64,000 nucleotides of DNA from Gammaproteobacteria bacterium (GTDB lineage: Bacteria; Pseudomonadota; Gammaproteobacteria; Steroidobacterales; Woeseiaceae), in contig JAHZJK010000024.1 of the NCBI GenBank assembly GCA_022600955.1, forward strand, positions 395,655-459,654, written 5' to 3'. The notes under the pieces are model-generated. The model was not told the origin of the DNA, did no database searches, and worked only from the letters and a program-made list of their open reading frames with translations. Position 1 is the stretch's first letter, and each line of letters starts with the position of its first letter. This document shows, piece by piece, positions 44,840 to 56,900 of this stretch. The position numbers were made by a program, and so were the translations under genes.

Positions 44840-45817
44840 GTGGCTGCGCGCAAGATCATCATAGACTGCGACCCGGGGCAGGATGACGCAGTTGCCCTGT
44901 TCCTGGCGATGTCGTCGCCGGATGAACTCGACATTCTTGGCCTCACCACAGTGGCAGGCAACGTACCGCTTGCGTTGACAGAGCGCAACGCACGCATGAT
45001 GTGCGATATCGTCGGACGTACGGACATGCCGGTGTTTTCGGGCTGCGACAAGCCGTTACGTTGCGAGCCGATTACAGCCGAGTATATTCATGGCGAGACG
45101 GGCATTGACGGTGTCGACGCTTTCGAACCCGAAACACCGCTGCGCGAACAACATGCTGTCGACTTCATCATCGACACATTGCTCGCCGCGGGTGAAAGTG
45201 CCGTTACACTTGTGCCGACAGGGCCGATGACCAATATCGCCGCTGCCCTGCAAAAAGCACCGGAGGTGCTGCCGCACATCGATCAGATTGTGCTGATGGG
45301 CGGGGCGATGCGCGAGGGCGGCAATCGAACGCCATCGGCAGAATTTAATATTCTGGTTGACCCGCATGCTGCGGATACCGTGTTCCGCTGCGGACGGCCG
45401 ATTGTTGCAATGGGACTCGACGTGACGCACAAGGTCTTGTCGACTCGTGAACGTGTCAAAAGCATTGCCGCACTGGGAAATCCGGTCGCCGAGGCTACGG
45501 CGGGGATGCTGAGTTTTTTCGATCGCTACGATACGGAAAAATATGGCTCGGAAGGGGCGCCCTTGCACGATCCCTGTACCATCGCCTACTTGCTCATGCC
45601 CGAACTGTTCAAGCTCAAGCACTGCAACGTTGCTGTAGAGACGGAGTCAGCGCTGACCATGGGTCATACAGCTGTGGATTTCTGGCATGTCACCGATCGG
45701 CCGCACAATGCACATTGGGCCTGGGACATTGATGCCGCGGGCTTTTACGAATTGTTGACAGATCGACTGGCGCGTTACCAGGCCAGCAATACTCAAGGAA
45801 ACAGGGGAATACGATGA
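44840..45817 (+). CDS. Ribonucleoside hydrolase (RihA/B-like)
   Basis: This 325-residue enzyme hydrolyses nucleosides to base and ribose. The calcium-binding motif is DCDPGQDDAVA, where most members have DCDPGHDDA, so a His is replaced by Gln. The C-terminal APLHDPCTIAYLLMP and the NFLVDP-like AEFNILVDPHAADTVF are intact. It uses a GTG start three bases after nupC and overlaps the next gene by four bases (ATGA). The class (RihA, RihB or purine-specific) is uncertain. Confidence 0.9.
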   Translation: MAARKIIIDCDPGQDDAVALFLAMSSPDELDILGLTTVAGNVPLALTERNARMMCDIVGRTDMPVFSGCDKPLRCEPITAEYIHGETGIDGVDAFEPETPLREQHAVDFIIDTLLAAGESAVTLVPTGPMTNIAAALQKAPEVLPHIDQIVLMGGAMREGGNRTPSAEFNILVDPHAADTVFRCGRPIVAMGLDVTHKVLSTRERVKSIAALGNPVAEATAGMLSFFDRYDTEKYGSEGAPLHDPCTIAYLLMPELFKLKHCNVAVETESALTMGHTAVDFWHVTDRPHNAHWAWDIDAAGFYELLTDRLARYQASNTQGNRGIR

Positions 45818-48800
45818 GAATCAGGCATGTCGTTTTGTTTTTTGCGCTTGCGGCTTCTGCAGCGACCTTTGCACAGGATGATGAGGGACCGGGCTTTAAC
45901 GAGGCTACCTTCAGTGGTCTTGAGATGCGCAGTATCGGGCCTGCCTTCATGTCTGGCCGAATCGCGGATATCGTTATAGACCCGACCGACAAGAGTGTCT
46001 GGTACGTCGGCGTCGGTAGCGGAGGAGTCTGGAAAACCGTTAACGCGGGAACGACCTGGGATCCCGTCTTTGACAATGAGAGTTCCTACTCAATTGGCTG
46101 TATAACACTCGACCCGAATAACCCCAACACGGTATGGGTAGGTACGGGTGAGAACGTCAGCGGTCGTCATGTGGCCTACGGCGATGGTGTGTACCGCAGT
46201 CGTGATGGCGGCAAGACCTGGGAAAACATGGGGCTGCCGAATTCCGAGCATATCGGCATGATTCGTATAGATCCTCGTGACTCCGATACAGTTTTCGTTG
46301 CCGCACAGGGTCCCTTGTGGTCGGCCGGCGGTGATCGGGGTTTGTACAAAACGACAGACGGCGGTGAGTCCTGGCGCAAAGTACTGGGTGAGGGTCTGGG
46401 CAATCAGGACGAGGACGATCAATACACCGGTGTTTCCGAAGTACATATGGACCCACGAAATCCTGATGTGATGTTCGCTGTCGCGTGGCAACGATTGCGC
46501 AGTGTCGCGGTCGTTATGGATGGTGGTCCCGGCACGGGGATACACAAATCAGAAGATGGTGGCGAAACCTGGCGCGAGCTCACAGAGGGATTGCCTGACG
46601 CAATCATGGGAAAAACCGGTCTCGCGCTCAGCCCGCAGAACCCCGACGTAATCTACGCGACCATTGAACTCGATAATCGCAACGGCGGCTTCTGGCGCTC
46701 AGAGAATGGCGGTGAAAGCTGGGACAAGAAAAACGACTACCTCTCTGGTGGCACCGGTCCTCACTATTACCAGGAGTTATTCGCGAGCCCGCATTTCGAA
46801 GGACACGTCTATCAAATGGACGCAACTTTGCACATGACGAAAAATGCAGGTGATGATTTTTCTCCGGTCGACCACGACACCAAGCACGGAGATCATCACG
46901 CATTGGCATTTCGCGAAGATGATAGAAACTATCTTCTGATGGGCACCGATGGCGGTGTCTACGAGAGTTTCGACCTTGGCGCCAGCTGGCGCTTCGTCAA
47001 CAACCTGCCCATTACGCAATACTACAAAGTAGCGGTCGACTACGACGAACCCTTCTACAACGTTTACGGCGGTACCCAGGATAATAATAGCCAGGGTGGT
47101 CCATCGCGAACGATGAACAACAATGGCATCCGCAGCAGCGATTGGTTCGTAACGATGTTCGGTGACGGGCACCAGTCTGCGGTAGATCCCAATAACCCCG
47201 ACATCATTTACGCGCAATGGCAGCAAGGCAATCTGACACGTTTTGACCGACGCACTGGCGAAGCTGTGTATATCCGGCCACAAGCGGGTGAGGGCGAAAC
47301 ACCCGATAGATACAACTGGGATTCGCCCATCCTCATAAGTCCTCACGATTCGAAGACGCTGTTCTTTGGCACGCAGCGCGTCTGGAAAAGTAATGACTAT
47401 GGTGACTCCTGGACAGCGATAAGCGGCGATCTGACCCGCAATGAGAACCGGACTCGTCAGCCCATCATGGGCCGCACATGGAGCTATGACGCGCCGTGGG
47501 ATGTCTGGGCGATGTCGATGTTCAATACGATCACATCCCTGTCTGAGTCGCCGCTGGTGCCGGGGCTGATCTATTCGGGAACCGATGATGGTCTGATCCA
47601 GATAACGGAGAACAATGGAGAAAGCTGGCGCACGATAGACCGGCTTCCCGGGGTTCCGGGGCGGTTCTTTGTCAACGATATCAAGGCGGATTTACATGAT
47701 CCGGATACCGTCTACGTCGTCGTAGACGATCATAAGAAAGGTGATTTCGCACCGTATATCTTGAAGAGCGAGAATCGTGGCCGGAGCTGGAAGAGTATCG
47801 CTTCAAACCTGCCGGAGCGTCACGTCTTGTGGCGTGTGGTACAGGATCACGTCAAGCCCGGTTTGTTGTTTCTCGGTTCGGAATTCGGCGTGTTTTTCAC
47901 AGTCAACGGAGGCGACAGCTGGACGAGGCTGAAAGGCGGCAGTCCGAACATGTCGTTCCGGGATCTTGTGATTCAGACGCGTGAAAATGACCTGGTCGGT
48001 GCGACCTTTGGCCGTAGTTTCTACATCCTCGACGACTACACGCCGTTGCGTTCGGTAACAGAAGACATGCTGAAGAACGACAACGTGCTGTTCCCGGTGC
48101 GTGACGCACGCTGGTACGTCGAACGACGCCCGCTGGGTTGCGGTGAGGCGAATTGCAAAGGGAGCCAGGGAGACTCGTTCTACAACGCGCCCAATCCGGA
48201 CTTTGGCGCCAACTTCACCTACTACCTGGCGGAAGGATTCGAGTCTTCCAAAGACAAACGTCGTGAGGCAGAAAAGGAACGTGAGGCTGAAAACGAAGAC
48301 GTTGCCTTTGGCTCTTGGGAGTCGATCATCGCCGAGGGGCGTGAAGATGCTGCGGCAATCGTGTTCAGCGTCAAAGACTCAGCCGGCGACCTGGTGCGGC
48401 AGGTTGAGGCGCCGGCAACCGCCGGGTTTAACCGGGTTGCCTGGAACCTTCGATATCCTGCTCTGCAACCCTGGTCTGCGTCTGATGCAGAAGATTCAGA
48501 AGAGGATATGGGTGTACTCGTTGTACCGGGCCAGTACACGGTGCAGATGCACAGTCGCATCGACGGCGTGTTAACGGCACTTGGGTCTGCGCAGCGGTTT
48601 GACGTCGTTTCTATTCGGCCCGATCCGGTACTTGAACGCGGCACCCAGGAAAACCGGGTTGTTTACCAGTCCGCGGTAGAGGAACTCATGCGGGCAGCTG
48701 CAGGTACGTCCTCGGCGATCGATGCCATTGTTGCCGAGCTTGATGCGGTGAAGTCCACGCTGCAGCGCTCGGCAGTTGACGGGGCTCTCTACGAAGTCGC

Positions 48801-49107
48801 GAACTCGATGCAGAAGCGCTTGAATTCGGCGAACGATCGTCTGAACGGCAATGAGGACCGCAGTATGTACAACGACTTGCCAGAAATGAGCGTTCAGGAT
48901 CGACTGTGGCACGCACGCTTCGATCCGGGTAGTAGTGCATATGGTGCGACACCGTCTCAGCAGGAATCGTTGCGACTTGCCAGAAAGCTCTACGGCGAAG
49001 TTGTCGCCGAGCTAACCGCATTGGTCGAAACAGATTACGCTGGTTTGAAGGATGCGATGGACGCAGCCAGCCTGCCCTGGACGCCTGGCCGGGGAATTCA
49101 GCCTTAA
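45814..49107 (+). CDS. Secreted Asp-box (sortilin/VPS10-like, BNR) repeat protein
   Basis: This 1097-residue exported protein opens with a signal peptide (ending ATFAQDDE, about residue 21). It has many Asp-box repeats (SxDxGxTW), for example SRDGGKTW, TTDGGESW, SEDGGETW, SENGGESW, SNDYGDSW, SENRGRSW and TVNGGDSW, which form one or two beta-propellers. The C-terminal 250 residues are charged and helical. Such proteins are annotated glycosyl hydrolase or sortilin-like; no catalytic residues are evident. It is translationally coupled to the nucleoside hydrolase (four-base overlap) and its role there is unknown. Confidence 0.85.
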   Translation: MRIRHVVLFFALAASAATFAQDDEGPGFNEATFSGLEMRSIGPAFMSGRIADIVIDPTDKSVWYVGVGSGGVWKTVNAGTTWDPVFDNESSYSIGCITLDPNNPNTVWVGTGENVSGRHVAYGDGVYRSRDGGKTWENMGLPNSEHIGMIRIDPRDSDTVFVAAQGPLWSAGGDRGLYKTTDGGESWRKVLGEGLGNQDEDDQYTGVSEVHMDPRNPDVMFAVAWQRLRSVAVVMDGGPGTGIHKSEDGGETWRELTEGLPDAIMGKTGLALSPQNPDVIYATIELDNRNGGFWRSENGGESWDKKNDYLSGGTGPHYYQELFASPHFEGHVYQMDATLHMTKNAGDDFSPVDHDTKHGDHHALAFREDDRNYLLMGTDGGVYESFDLGASWRFVNNLPITQYYKVAVDYDEPFYNVYGGTQDNNSQGGPSRTMNNNGIRSSDWFVTMFGDGHQSAVDPNNPDIIYAQWQQGNLTRFDRRTGEAVYIRPQAGEGETPDRYNWDSPILISPHDSKTLFFGTQRVWKSNDYGDSWTAISGDLTRNENRTRQPIMGRTWSYDAPWDVWAMSMFNTITSLSESPLVPGLIYSGTDDGLIQITENNGESWRTIDRLPGVPGRFFVNDIKADLHDPDTVYVVVDDHKKGDFAPYILKSENRGRSWKSIASNLPERHVLWRVVQDHVKPGLLFLGSEFGVFFTVNGGDSWTRLKGGSPNMSFRDLVIQTRENDLVGATFGRSFYILDDYTPLRSVTEDMLKNDNVLFPVRDARWYVERRPLGCGEANCKGSQGDSFYNAPNPDFGANFTYYLAEGFESSKDKRREAEKEREAENEDVAFGSWESIIAEGREDAAAIVFSVKDSAGDLVRQVEAPATAGFNRVAWNLRYPALQPWSASDAEDSEEDMGVLVVPGQYTVQMHSRIDGVLTALGSAQRFDVVSIRPDPVLERGTQENRVVYQSAVEELMRAAAGTSSAIDAIVAELDAVKSTLQRSAVDGALYEVANSMQKRLNSANDRLNGNEDRSMYNDLPEMSVQDRLWHARFDPGSSAYGATPSQQESLRLARKLYGEVVAELTALVETDYAGLKDAMDAASLPWTPGRGIQP

Positions 49108-49112
49108 GCGCT

Positions 49113-49511
49113 CTACGGCAAGTGAAATGAGGCTGGCAGTAATTCCTCGATAGAGTATTGCTGCCAGTCTTTGCTGTCATCCATTGTGATGATGACCGTG
49201 TCATCGTTGGCGAACTCGTGAATACGTTGCCGACATCCGCCGCAGGGCGTGCAGGGACCTATGCCGCCGGAACCACCAACGACTGCGATGCGAACAATGC
49301 GGTTACCGCCCTCGAGGACCATAGCGGCTATAGCCGCTGCTTCGGCGCAGTTTCCCAATGGGTAAGCGGCGTTCTCGATGTTGCAGCCCGTGTGCAATCT
49401 GCCGTTATCGTCGATAATCGCGGCGCCGACCGCGTAACCGGAGTAGCGACAATAGGCATTCTCTCGCGCTGCTGTAGCCGCATCGATCAGGTCCTTGTCC
49501 GAAATATTCAT
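49113..49511 (-). CDS. cdd: Cytidine deaminase
   Basis: This 132-residue enzyme converts cytidine to uridine. The zinc site is complete: CNIENAAYPLGNCAEAAAI with the NCAE catalytic motif, and the GIGPCTPCGGCRQRIHEF block with PCGxCRQ. Size matches homotetrameric Cdd. It is the last gene in the six-gene pyrimidine operon, five bases downstream of preA, and its stop faces the Asp-box protein gene. It would feed cytidine into the uridine branch. Confidence 0.96.
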   Translation of the reverse strand: MNISDKDLIDAATAARENAYCRYSGYAVGAAIIDDNGRLHTGCNIENAAYPLGNCAEAAAIAAMVLEGGNRIVRIAVVGGSGGIGPCTPCGGCRQRIHEFANDDTVIITMDDSKDWQQYSIEELLPASFHLP

Positions 49512-49515
49512 GGGT

Positions 49516-50814
49516 TTAGTCCGTTTTGCGCATGGGGTTGTTTGGGTGCGCTGTCCACCGCAGTTTTTCCTCGGTGATAGCCTGTCCAGTCCGTGGATCA
49601 GTTCCGCTGCTTAACTGTTGCATCGAAATGCAACCGTCGACAGGGCACACGCTCACACATAAGTTACAACCCACACATTCTTTGTCGATAACTTCAAAGT
49701 GACGTTCGCCATTAACCGTCTGCGTGATGGCCTGATGGGAGGTGTCTTCGCAAGCAATATGGCAGCGACCGCACTTGATGCACAGGTCCTGATCAATAAC
49801 CGCTTTTTCGATGTAGTTCAGATTCAGGTGCTGCCAGTCAGTCACGCTGGGTACTGCTTTGCCGACGAGTTCAGACAGGCTCAACTGTTTGTCGTCGAGA
49901 AAGGTGCTGAGGCCGTCCACGAGATCGTCGATGATTTTGAAGCCGTAAACCATTGCCGCTGTGCACACCTGCACATTGCTGGCACCCAGCGCCAGGAAGT
50001 CCACAGCATCGCGCCAGTCACTGATGCCACCGATGCCGGAAATAGGCAGCCCGGCAGTCTCAGAGGTCCGCGCGATCTCGGCCACCATATTGAGGGCGAT
50101 CGGTTTCACCGCTTCGTCGCAGTAACCGCCGTGCGTACCCATGCCGTCCGTCGTCGGGTACATCGTCAAAGAATCGTAGTCGACACGCATGATCGAGTTA
50201 ATTGTGTTGATCAGCGAGACGGCATCGCCACCACCGTCCAATGCGGCCTTGGCAGGCGGCAAAATGCTGGTGACGTTCGGTGTCAGTTTGACAATTACCG
50301 GTACCGATACAGCAGCCTTCGCCCATTCGGTGGCCATTTGAATGTATTCTGGTACCTGGCCAACAGCGGCGCCCATACCGCGCTCCGACATGCCGTGCGG
50401 GCAACCGAAGTTGAGCTCGAAACCATCAACACCGGTGTCTTCGATCATGGGCAGACAGGTCGCCCACGATTGTTCGTTCATCGGTAGCATGACGGAGGCG
50501 ATCAGTGCTCTGTCGGGCCAGTCCTTCTTGATCTGGCGCAGCTCATCCAGATTGGTCTGCAAGGGACGATCGGTGATGAGTTCAATATTGTTGAATCCAA
50601 TGACGCGTCGGTCGTTGCTGTGTAATGCGCTGTAGCGTGGGCCGCTGACGTTTACGATATGCGGATCTTCGCCCAGGGTCTTCCAGACAGCGCCTCCCCA
50701 CCCAGCTTCGAACGCACGATTAACGTTGTAGGCCTTGTCAGTCGGCGGAGCTGACGCGAGCCAGAACGGGTTGGGTGATGAGATGCCCAGGAACTCTGTT
50801 TTGAGGTCAGCCAT
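49516..50814 (-). CDS. preA: NAD-dependent dihydropyrimidine dehydrogenase, catalytic subunit PreA
   Basis: This 432-residue protein has a dihydroorotate-dehydrogenase-type FMN barrel (residues 1-about 310, opening MADLKTEFLGISSPNPFWLA and with ELNFGCPHGMSERG as the conserved catalytic block) and a C-terminal ferredoxin domain with two 4Fe-4S motifs (CIKCGRCHIAC and CVGCNLCVSVC). It reduces uracil or thymine to the dihydro form with PreT. The ATG at 50814 shares one base with the end of preT. The length and domains match E. coli PreA (411). Confidence 0.96.
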   Translation of the reverse strand: MADLKTEFLGISSPNPFWLASAPPTDKAYNVNRAFEAGWGGAVWKTLGEDPHIVNVSGPRYSALHSNDRRVIGFNNIELITDRPLQTNLDELRQIKKDWPDRALIASVMLPMNEQSWATCLPMIEDTGVDGFELNFGCPHGMSERGMGAAVGQVPEYIQMATEWAKAAVSVPVIVKLTPNVTSILPPAKAALDGGGDAVSLINTINSIMRVDYDSLTMYPTTDGMGTHGGYCDEAVKPIALNMVAEIARTSETAGLPISGIGGISDWRDAVDFLALGASNVQVCTAAMVYGFKIIDDLVDGLSTFLDDKQLSLSELVGKAVPSVTDWQHLNLNYIEKAVIDQDLCIKCGRCHIACEDTSHQAITQTVNGERHFEVIDKECVGCNLCVSVCPVDGCISMQQLSSGTDPRTGQAITEEKLRWTAHPNNPMRKTD

Positions 50815-52124
50815 TATGGTCTCCGCACGTAGCGGTCGATACTGATCGCCGCGATCTTTCCATGTTGTACCGCGCTTACTGTGAGATCTTCGCCACCGAC
50901 TACGCAATCACCACCGGCCCAGACACCCGCAAGCGACGTCTTGTGCTCATCGTCCACAGCAATTCGACCGCTCTGCATGGTCAGTTCGTCAAGGGCAGCC
51001 ATATTCTGGCCAATCGCCTTAAATACAACGTCTGCATCGAGCGCCAGCGTGTCGTCCGAATCTGCCACTGCAAAATCAATCGAAGAGACTCTGTCTTTAC
51101 CAACGATTCGCGTCGGCGATGCCCAGTGATGAATGACAACGCCGCTGGTTTGTGCGAGTGCTTGTTCAAAGACGCTGGCGCTCATTTGCTCGGCACCACG
51201 GCGATACACCATATGGACATTCTCAGCCCCCAGTCGTTTGCTCTGGACAGCGATATCGATTGCTGTCATTCCACCGCCGATGACGACCACGTTGCGTCCG
51301 ACGGGCAACGCACTCTTGTCGTCAGCCTGCCGCAAATCCGCGATGTAATCGATAGCGTTAATGACGCCGGGCAATTCTTCACCCTCGATGCCGAGCTGAT
51401 TCGAGCCTTCAAGCCCCGTGCCGAGAAAGACAGCGTCATAGTTCTTGCGCAGCTCGTCCAGTTCGATTTCTTCGCCCAGTACAACACCGTTGCGAACTTC
51501 GATGCCGCCAATCGACAGGATGTAGTCCACCTCCTGTTGCGCAAAGTTATCGACGACTTTGTACGCGGCGATACCGTACTCGTTCAGGCCACCCGGCCTG
51601 GCGTCGCGATTGTAGACATGGACATCGTGACCCAGTACAGCGAGTCGGTGCGCACAGGACAAGCCGGCGGGGCCACCTCCGACAATGGCGACACGCTTGC
51701 CGCTGCTCTTGGCGCGCGTGAACAGTTGCTCATTGTTTTGCAGTACCGCGTCTGTTGCATGGCGCTGTAACAGGCCAATCTCGACAGGTTTTTCTTCGTG
51801 CGTGTTACGCACGCACGCTTCCTCGCAGAGAACCTCGGTAGGACAGACTCGGGCGCACATGCCACCCATGATGTTTTCCTGCAGAATCGTATGTGCAGAA
51901 CCACGCAGATTGCCGCTGCGGATCTTCTGGATAAAGGTCGGAATATCGATGCCGGTGGGGCAGGCTGTGATGCAGGGCGCGTCATAGCAAAAGTAGCAAC
52001 GGTCGGCCTCAACCAGTGCTTCGGGGTGCGTCAAAGGCGGATGCAGGTCGGCGAAATTCATTTCGATTTCATCGCTGCTGAGCCGCTGCGAACTGATGCC
52101 ATCTTTTCTGCGTTCAGCGGCCAT
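50814..52124 (-). CDS. preT: NAD-dependent dihydropyrimidine dehydrogenase, NADH-binding subunit PreT
   Basis: This 436-residue GltD-like flavoprotein passes electrons from NADH to PreA. Four cysteines of an N-terminal Fe-S domain (CYFCYDAPCITACP and CARVCPTEVLCEEAC), the FAD motif VAIVGGGPAGLSCAHRLAVL and the NAD motif NVVVIGGGMTAIDIAVQSKR are visible. The stop overlaps the preA start by one base. It lies three bases downstream of the hydantoinase gene. Confidence 0.95.
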   Translation of the reverse strand: MAAERRKDGISSQRLSSDEIEMNFADLHPPLTHPEALVEADRCYFCYDAPCITACPTGIDIPTFIQKIRSGNLRGSAHTILQENIMGGMCARVCPTEVLCEEACVRNTHEEKPVEIGLLQRHATDAVLQNNEQLFTRAKSSGKRVAIVGGGPAGLSCAHRLAVLGHDVHVYNRDARPGGLNEYGIAAYKVVDNFAQQEVDYILSIGGIEVRNGVVLGEEIELDELRKNYDAVFLGTGLEGSNQLGIEGEELPGVINAIDYIADLRQADDKSALPVGRNVVVIGGGMTAIDIAVQSKRLGAENVHMVYRRGAEQMSASVFEQALAQTSGVVIHHWASPTRIVGKDRVSSIDFAVADSDDTLALDADVVFKAIGQNMAALDELTMQSGRIAVDDEHKTSLAGVWAGGDCVVGGEDLTVSAVQHGKIAAISIDRYVRRP

Positions 52125-52126
52125 GA

Positions 52127-55030
<2,904 letters not shown>

Positions 55031-55038
<8 letters not shown>

Positions 55039-55903
55039 CTGTTAGTGGACCGTATGTCTCCGGCCGACGATCGCGGAAAAACTGCCACGTGTCGCGGACC
55101 TGTCTGACCATATCCAGATCGATCTCATGAACCAGGAGTTCGTCGTCACCGTAACTGGCCTGCGCTTCGATTGCGCCGCGTGGATTGACGATGTAACTGG
55201 AGCCGTAGAACTCACCCATATTTTCGGCCCAGGGTTCTTCCTTGCCGATGCGGTTGATCGCTCCGATAAAGACGCCGTTGGCGGCTGCAGAGGCGGGTTG
55301 TTCCAGCTCCCACAAGTACTTGGAGAGACCCGCAACGGTCGCTGATGGATTTACAATGTACTCGGCGCCATTCAGCGCGAGTGCTCGCCAACCTTCAGGA
55401 AAGTGCCTGTCGTAACAGATGTAGACTCCGAGCTTCAGGTACGCGGTTTCAAAAACCGGGTAGCCTGTATCACCGGGTTTGAAAAAGAACTTCTCGTAGA
55501 AGCCAGGGTCAACCTGCGGGATATGGGTCTTTCTGTACTTGCCAAGATATTTGCCGTCCGCATCAATGACCGCGGCGGTGTTGTAGTACACACCAGTCAT
55601 GTGTTCTTCGTAGATCGGCACCACAATTACCATGTTGTGCTTTTTTGCGTACTCCTGCATCAGCCGGGTTGTATGGCCGTCGGGGATTTTCTCCGCGGCG
55701 GCATACCATTTTCGGTCCTGGCTGGGACAGAAGTAGGGCTGCGTAAACACTTCCTGAAAGCACAACACCTGCACGCCCTGTTTGCCCGCTTCTTCGATAT
55801 ACGGGATGTGCGCTTCGATCATGGAATCGCGGATTTCGTCGGGCTCCATCGAGCCGTCGCCCTTGAGTGCCATCTGGATCAGGCCACATTTGACTTTCGC
55901 CAT
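55031..55903 (-). CDS. Carbon-nitrogen hydrolase (beta-ureidopropionase/N-carbamoyl-amino-acid type)
   Basis: This 290-residue nitrilase-superfamily enzyme has the Glu-Lys-Cys catalytic triad: Glu in LCFQEVFTQPYF, Lys in YRKTHIPQ, and Cys in GVYICYDRHFPEG. The family hydrolyses N-carbamoyl-beta-alanine to beta-alanine, CO2 and ammonia. It is the first gene of the pyrimidine operon. Close relatives include N-carbamoylputrescine amidase, so the specificity rests on context. The ATG follows AGGGGGAAAG. Confidence 0.9.
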
Positions 55904-55971
55904 GCTTTCCCCCTAATAGATTCTTTTCTTTTTCAAGGTGTTACTGGCATTCCTGCTGTTAGTAGCATACC

Positions 55972-56004
55972 CCCTTTGCGTGCCAAAAGCATCGCCACAA
56001 AGGG
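55972..56004. promoter_or_regulatory. Inverted repeat upstream of the pyrimidine operon
   Basis: CCCTTTG (55972-55978) and CAAAGGG (55998-56004) are perfect 7-bp arms with a 19-bp spacer, in the 115-bp gap between the acid phosphatase stop and the operon's first start. There is no T-run, so a terminator is doubtful; an operator for the pyrimidine operon is possible. Confidence 0.35.
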
Positions 56005-56018
56005 TCGTTTCGAGCGTC

Positions 56019-56834
56019 CTAGCGAACCGTTGTCCACGATCCATGCATCGGATTTGGCAGGATGTACCAGCCCCTGCCCCAGTAGTCACTGTAAGTATCC
56101 AGTGCGGCCGTCCGACTGGCTCTGCTCGCAGCAACGCTACAGGGTGCGACAGGTTTGGCGCGGGCACAAAAGACGAAATCTCCGTAGTCATCACCGAACA
56201 GCATGATGACGCGGTGGGTTTTCGCGATGTGTTCGCGACGAGACAGTTTTTCTTTACCCCAACCGGGTTGTTCATAGGCGAGCAGGACATGGTCGGCGTC
56301 TGTCTCGAAACCGATGTCGTGGACGTCACCGATCGCAACCAGCTCTTGTGGACATGCGCCAGCGATACCTTCGACGGTTTCACACGGACGGTTGGTGACG
56401 AAAAAAATCTCAACGCCGGCATCGCGGGCCGCGCGCAAGAAGCTGACGGCACCACGAATTTCTACGGCCTTATTGTCTCTGTTCCACACGTAGTGCTTGA
56501 AGCTGGAATAGGGCAAATGATCGATTTGGAAGTCGACATTGCTCACAATCGTTTCGTCCATGTCGAGAATGATTGCAACGGGTTTCGTAGCATCGCCCGC
56601 ATGTCCGGGAAGTGCGCTCCAGGTGCTGTCGGTGATGAGTCCCGCAAGGTCACGACCGGCTTGTGCATAGACCTGAGCGGATATGGCCTGGTATTCGGCC
56701 GCATGTTTGACCCATAGCAGGCCGTGATCGGTCACCTCTTCTGACGCTGCGGCCTCGGTCTGCACAGGAGCCGTGCCGCAGGCGCTCAGGGTAAGCACTG
56801 CAAGGGTGACGAACGTGAATATCGATGGTCGCAT
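56019..56834 (-). CDS. HAD-type acid phosphatase lipoprotein (e(P4)/class C 5'-nucleotidase family)
   Basis: This 271-residue protein has a lipoprotein signal (LTLSAC) and the class C acid phosphatase (HAD) motifs: motif I AIILDMDETIVSNVDF (DxD), motif II-like EIFFVTNRPCETVE, and a late acidic motif IMLFGDDYGDFV. Haemophilus e(P4), a class C member, dephosphorylates NMN and nucleotides at the outer membrane. Here it could liberate nucleosides for the NupC transporters. It is divergent from the 5'-nucleotidase gene (66 bp between starts) and probably shares regulation with it. Confidence 0.9.
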   Translation of the reverse strand: MRPSIFTFVTLAVLTLSACGTAPVQTEAAASEEVTDHGLLWVKHAAEYQAISAQVYAQAGRDLAGLITDSTWSALPGHAGDATKPVAIILDMDETIVSNVDFQIDHLPYSSFKHYVWNRDNKAVEIRGAVSFLRAARDAGVEIFFVTNRPCETVEGIAGACPQELVAIGDVHDIGFETDADHVLLAYEQPGWGKEKLSRREHIAKTHRVIMLFGDDYGDFVFCARAKPVAPCSVAASRASRTAALDTYSDYWGRGWYILPNPMHGSWTTVR

Positions 56835-56900
56835 GTCTGTTCCGGATGTCAGTAGTAAAATTTCAGGTTAGCATGTTGACGTGTTTCTCGGGACCTGACC

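Noticed and set aside
50862..51770. 302-residue open frame antisense to preT
   Set aside because: No motif and no ribosome site; preT has full flavin, NAD and Fe-S motifs on the other strand.
55403..56206. 267-residue open frame antisense to the C-N hydrolase and acid phosphatase
   Set aside because: It spans two real genes and the gap between them, and has low-complexity basic stretches.
55913..56455. 180-residue frame overlapping the acid phosphatase on the same strand
   Set aside because: It is a shifted frame of the phosphatase gene without HAD motifs; the 56019-56834 frame carries them.
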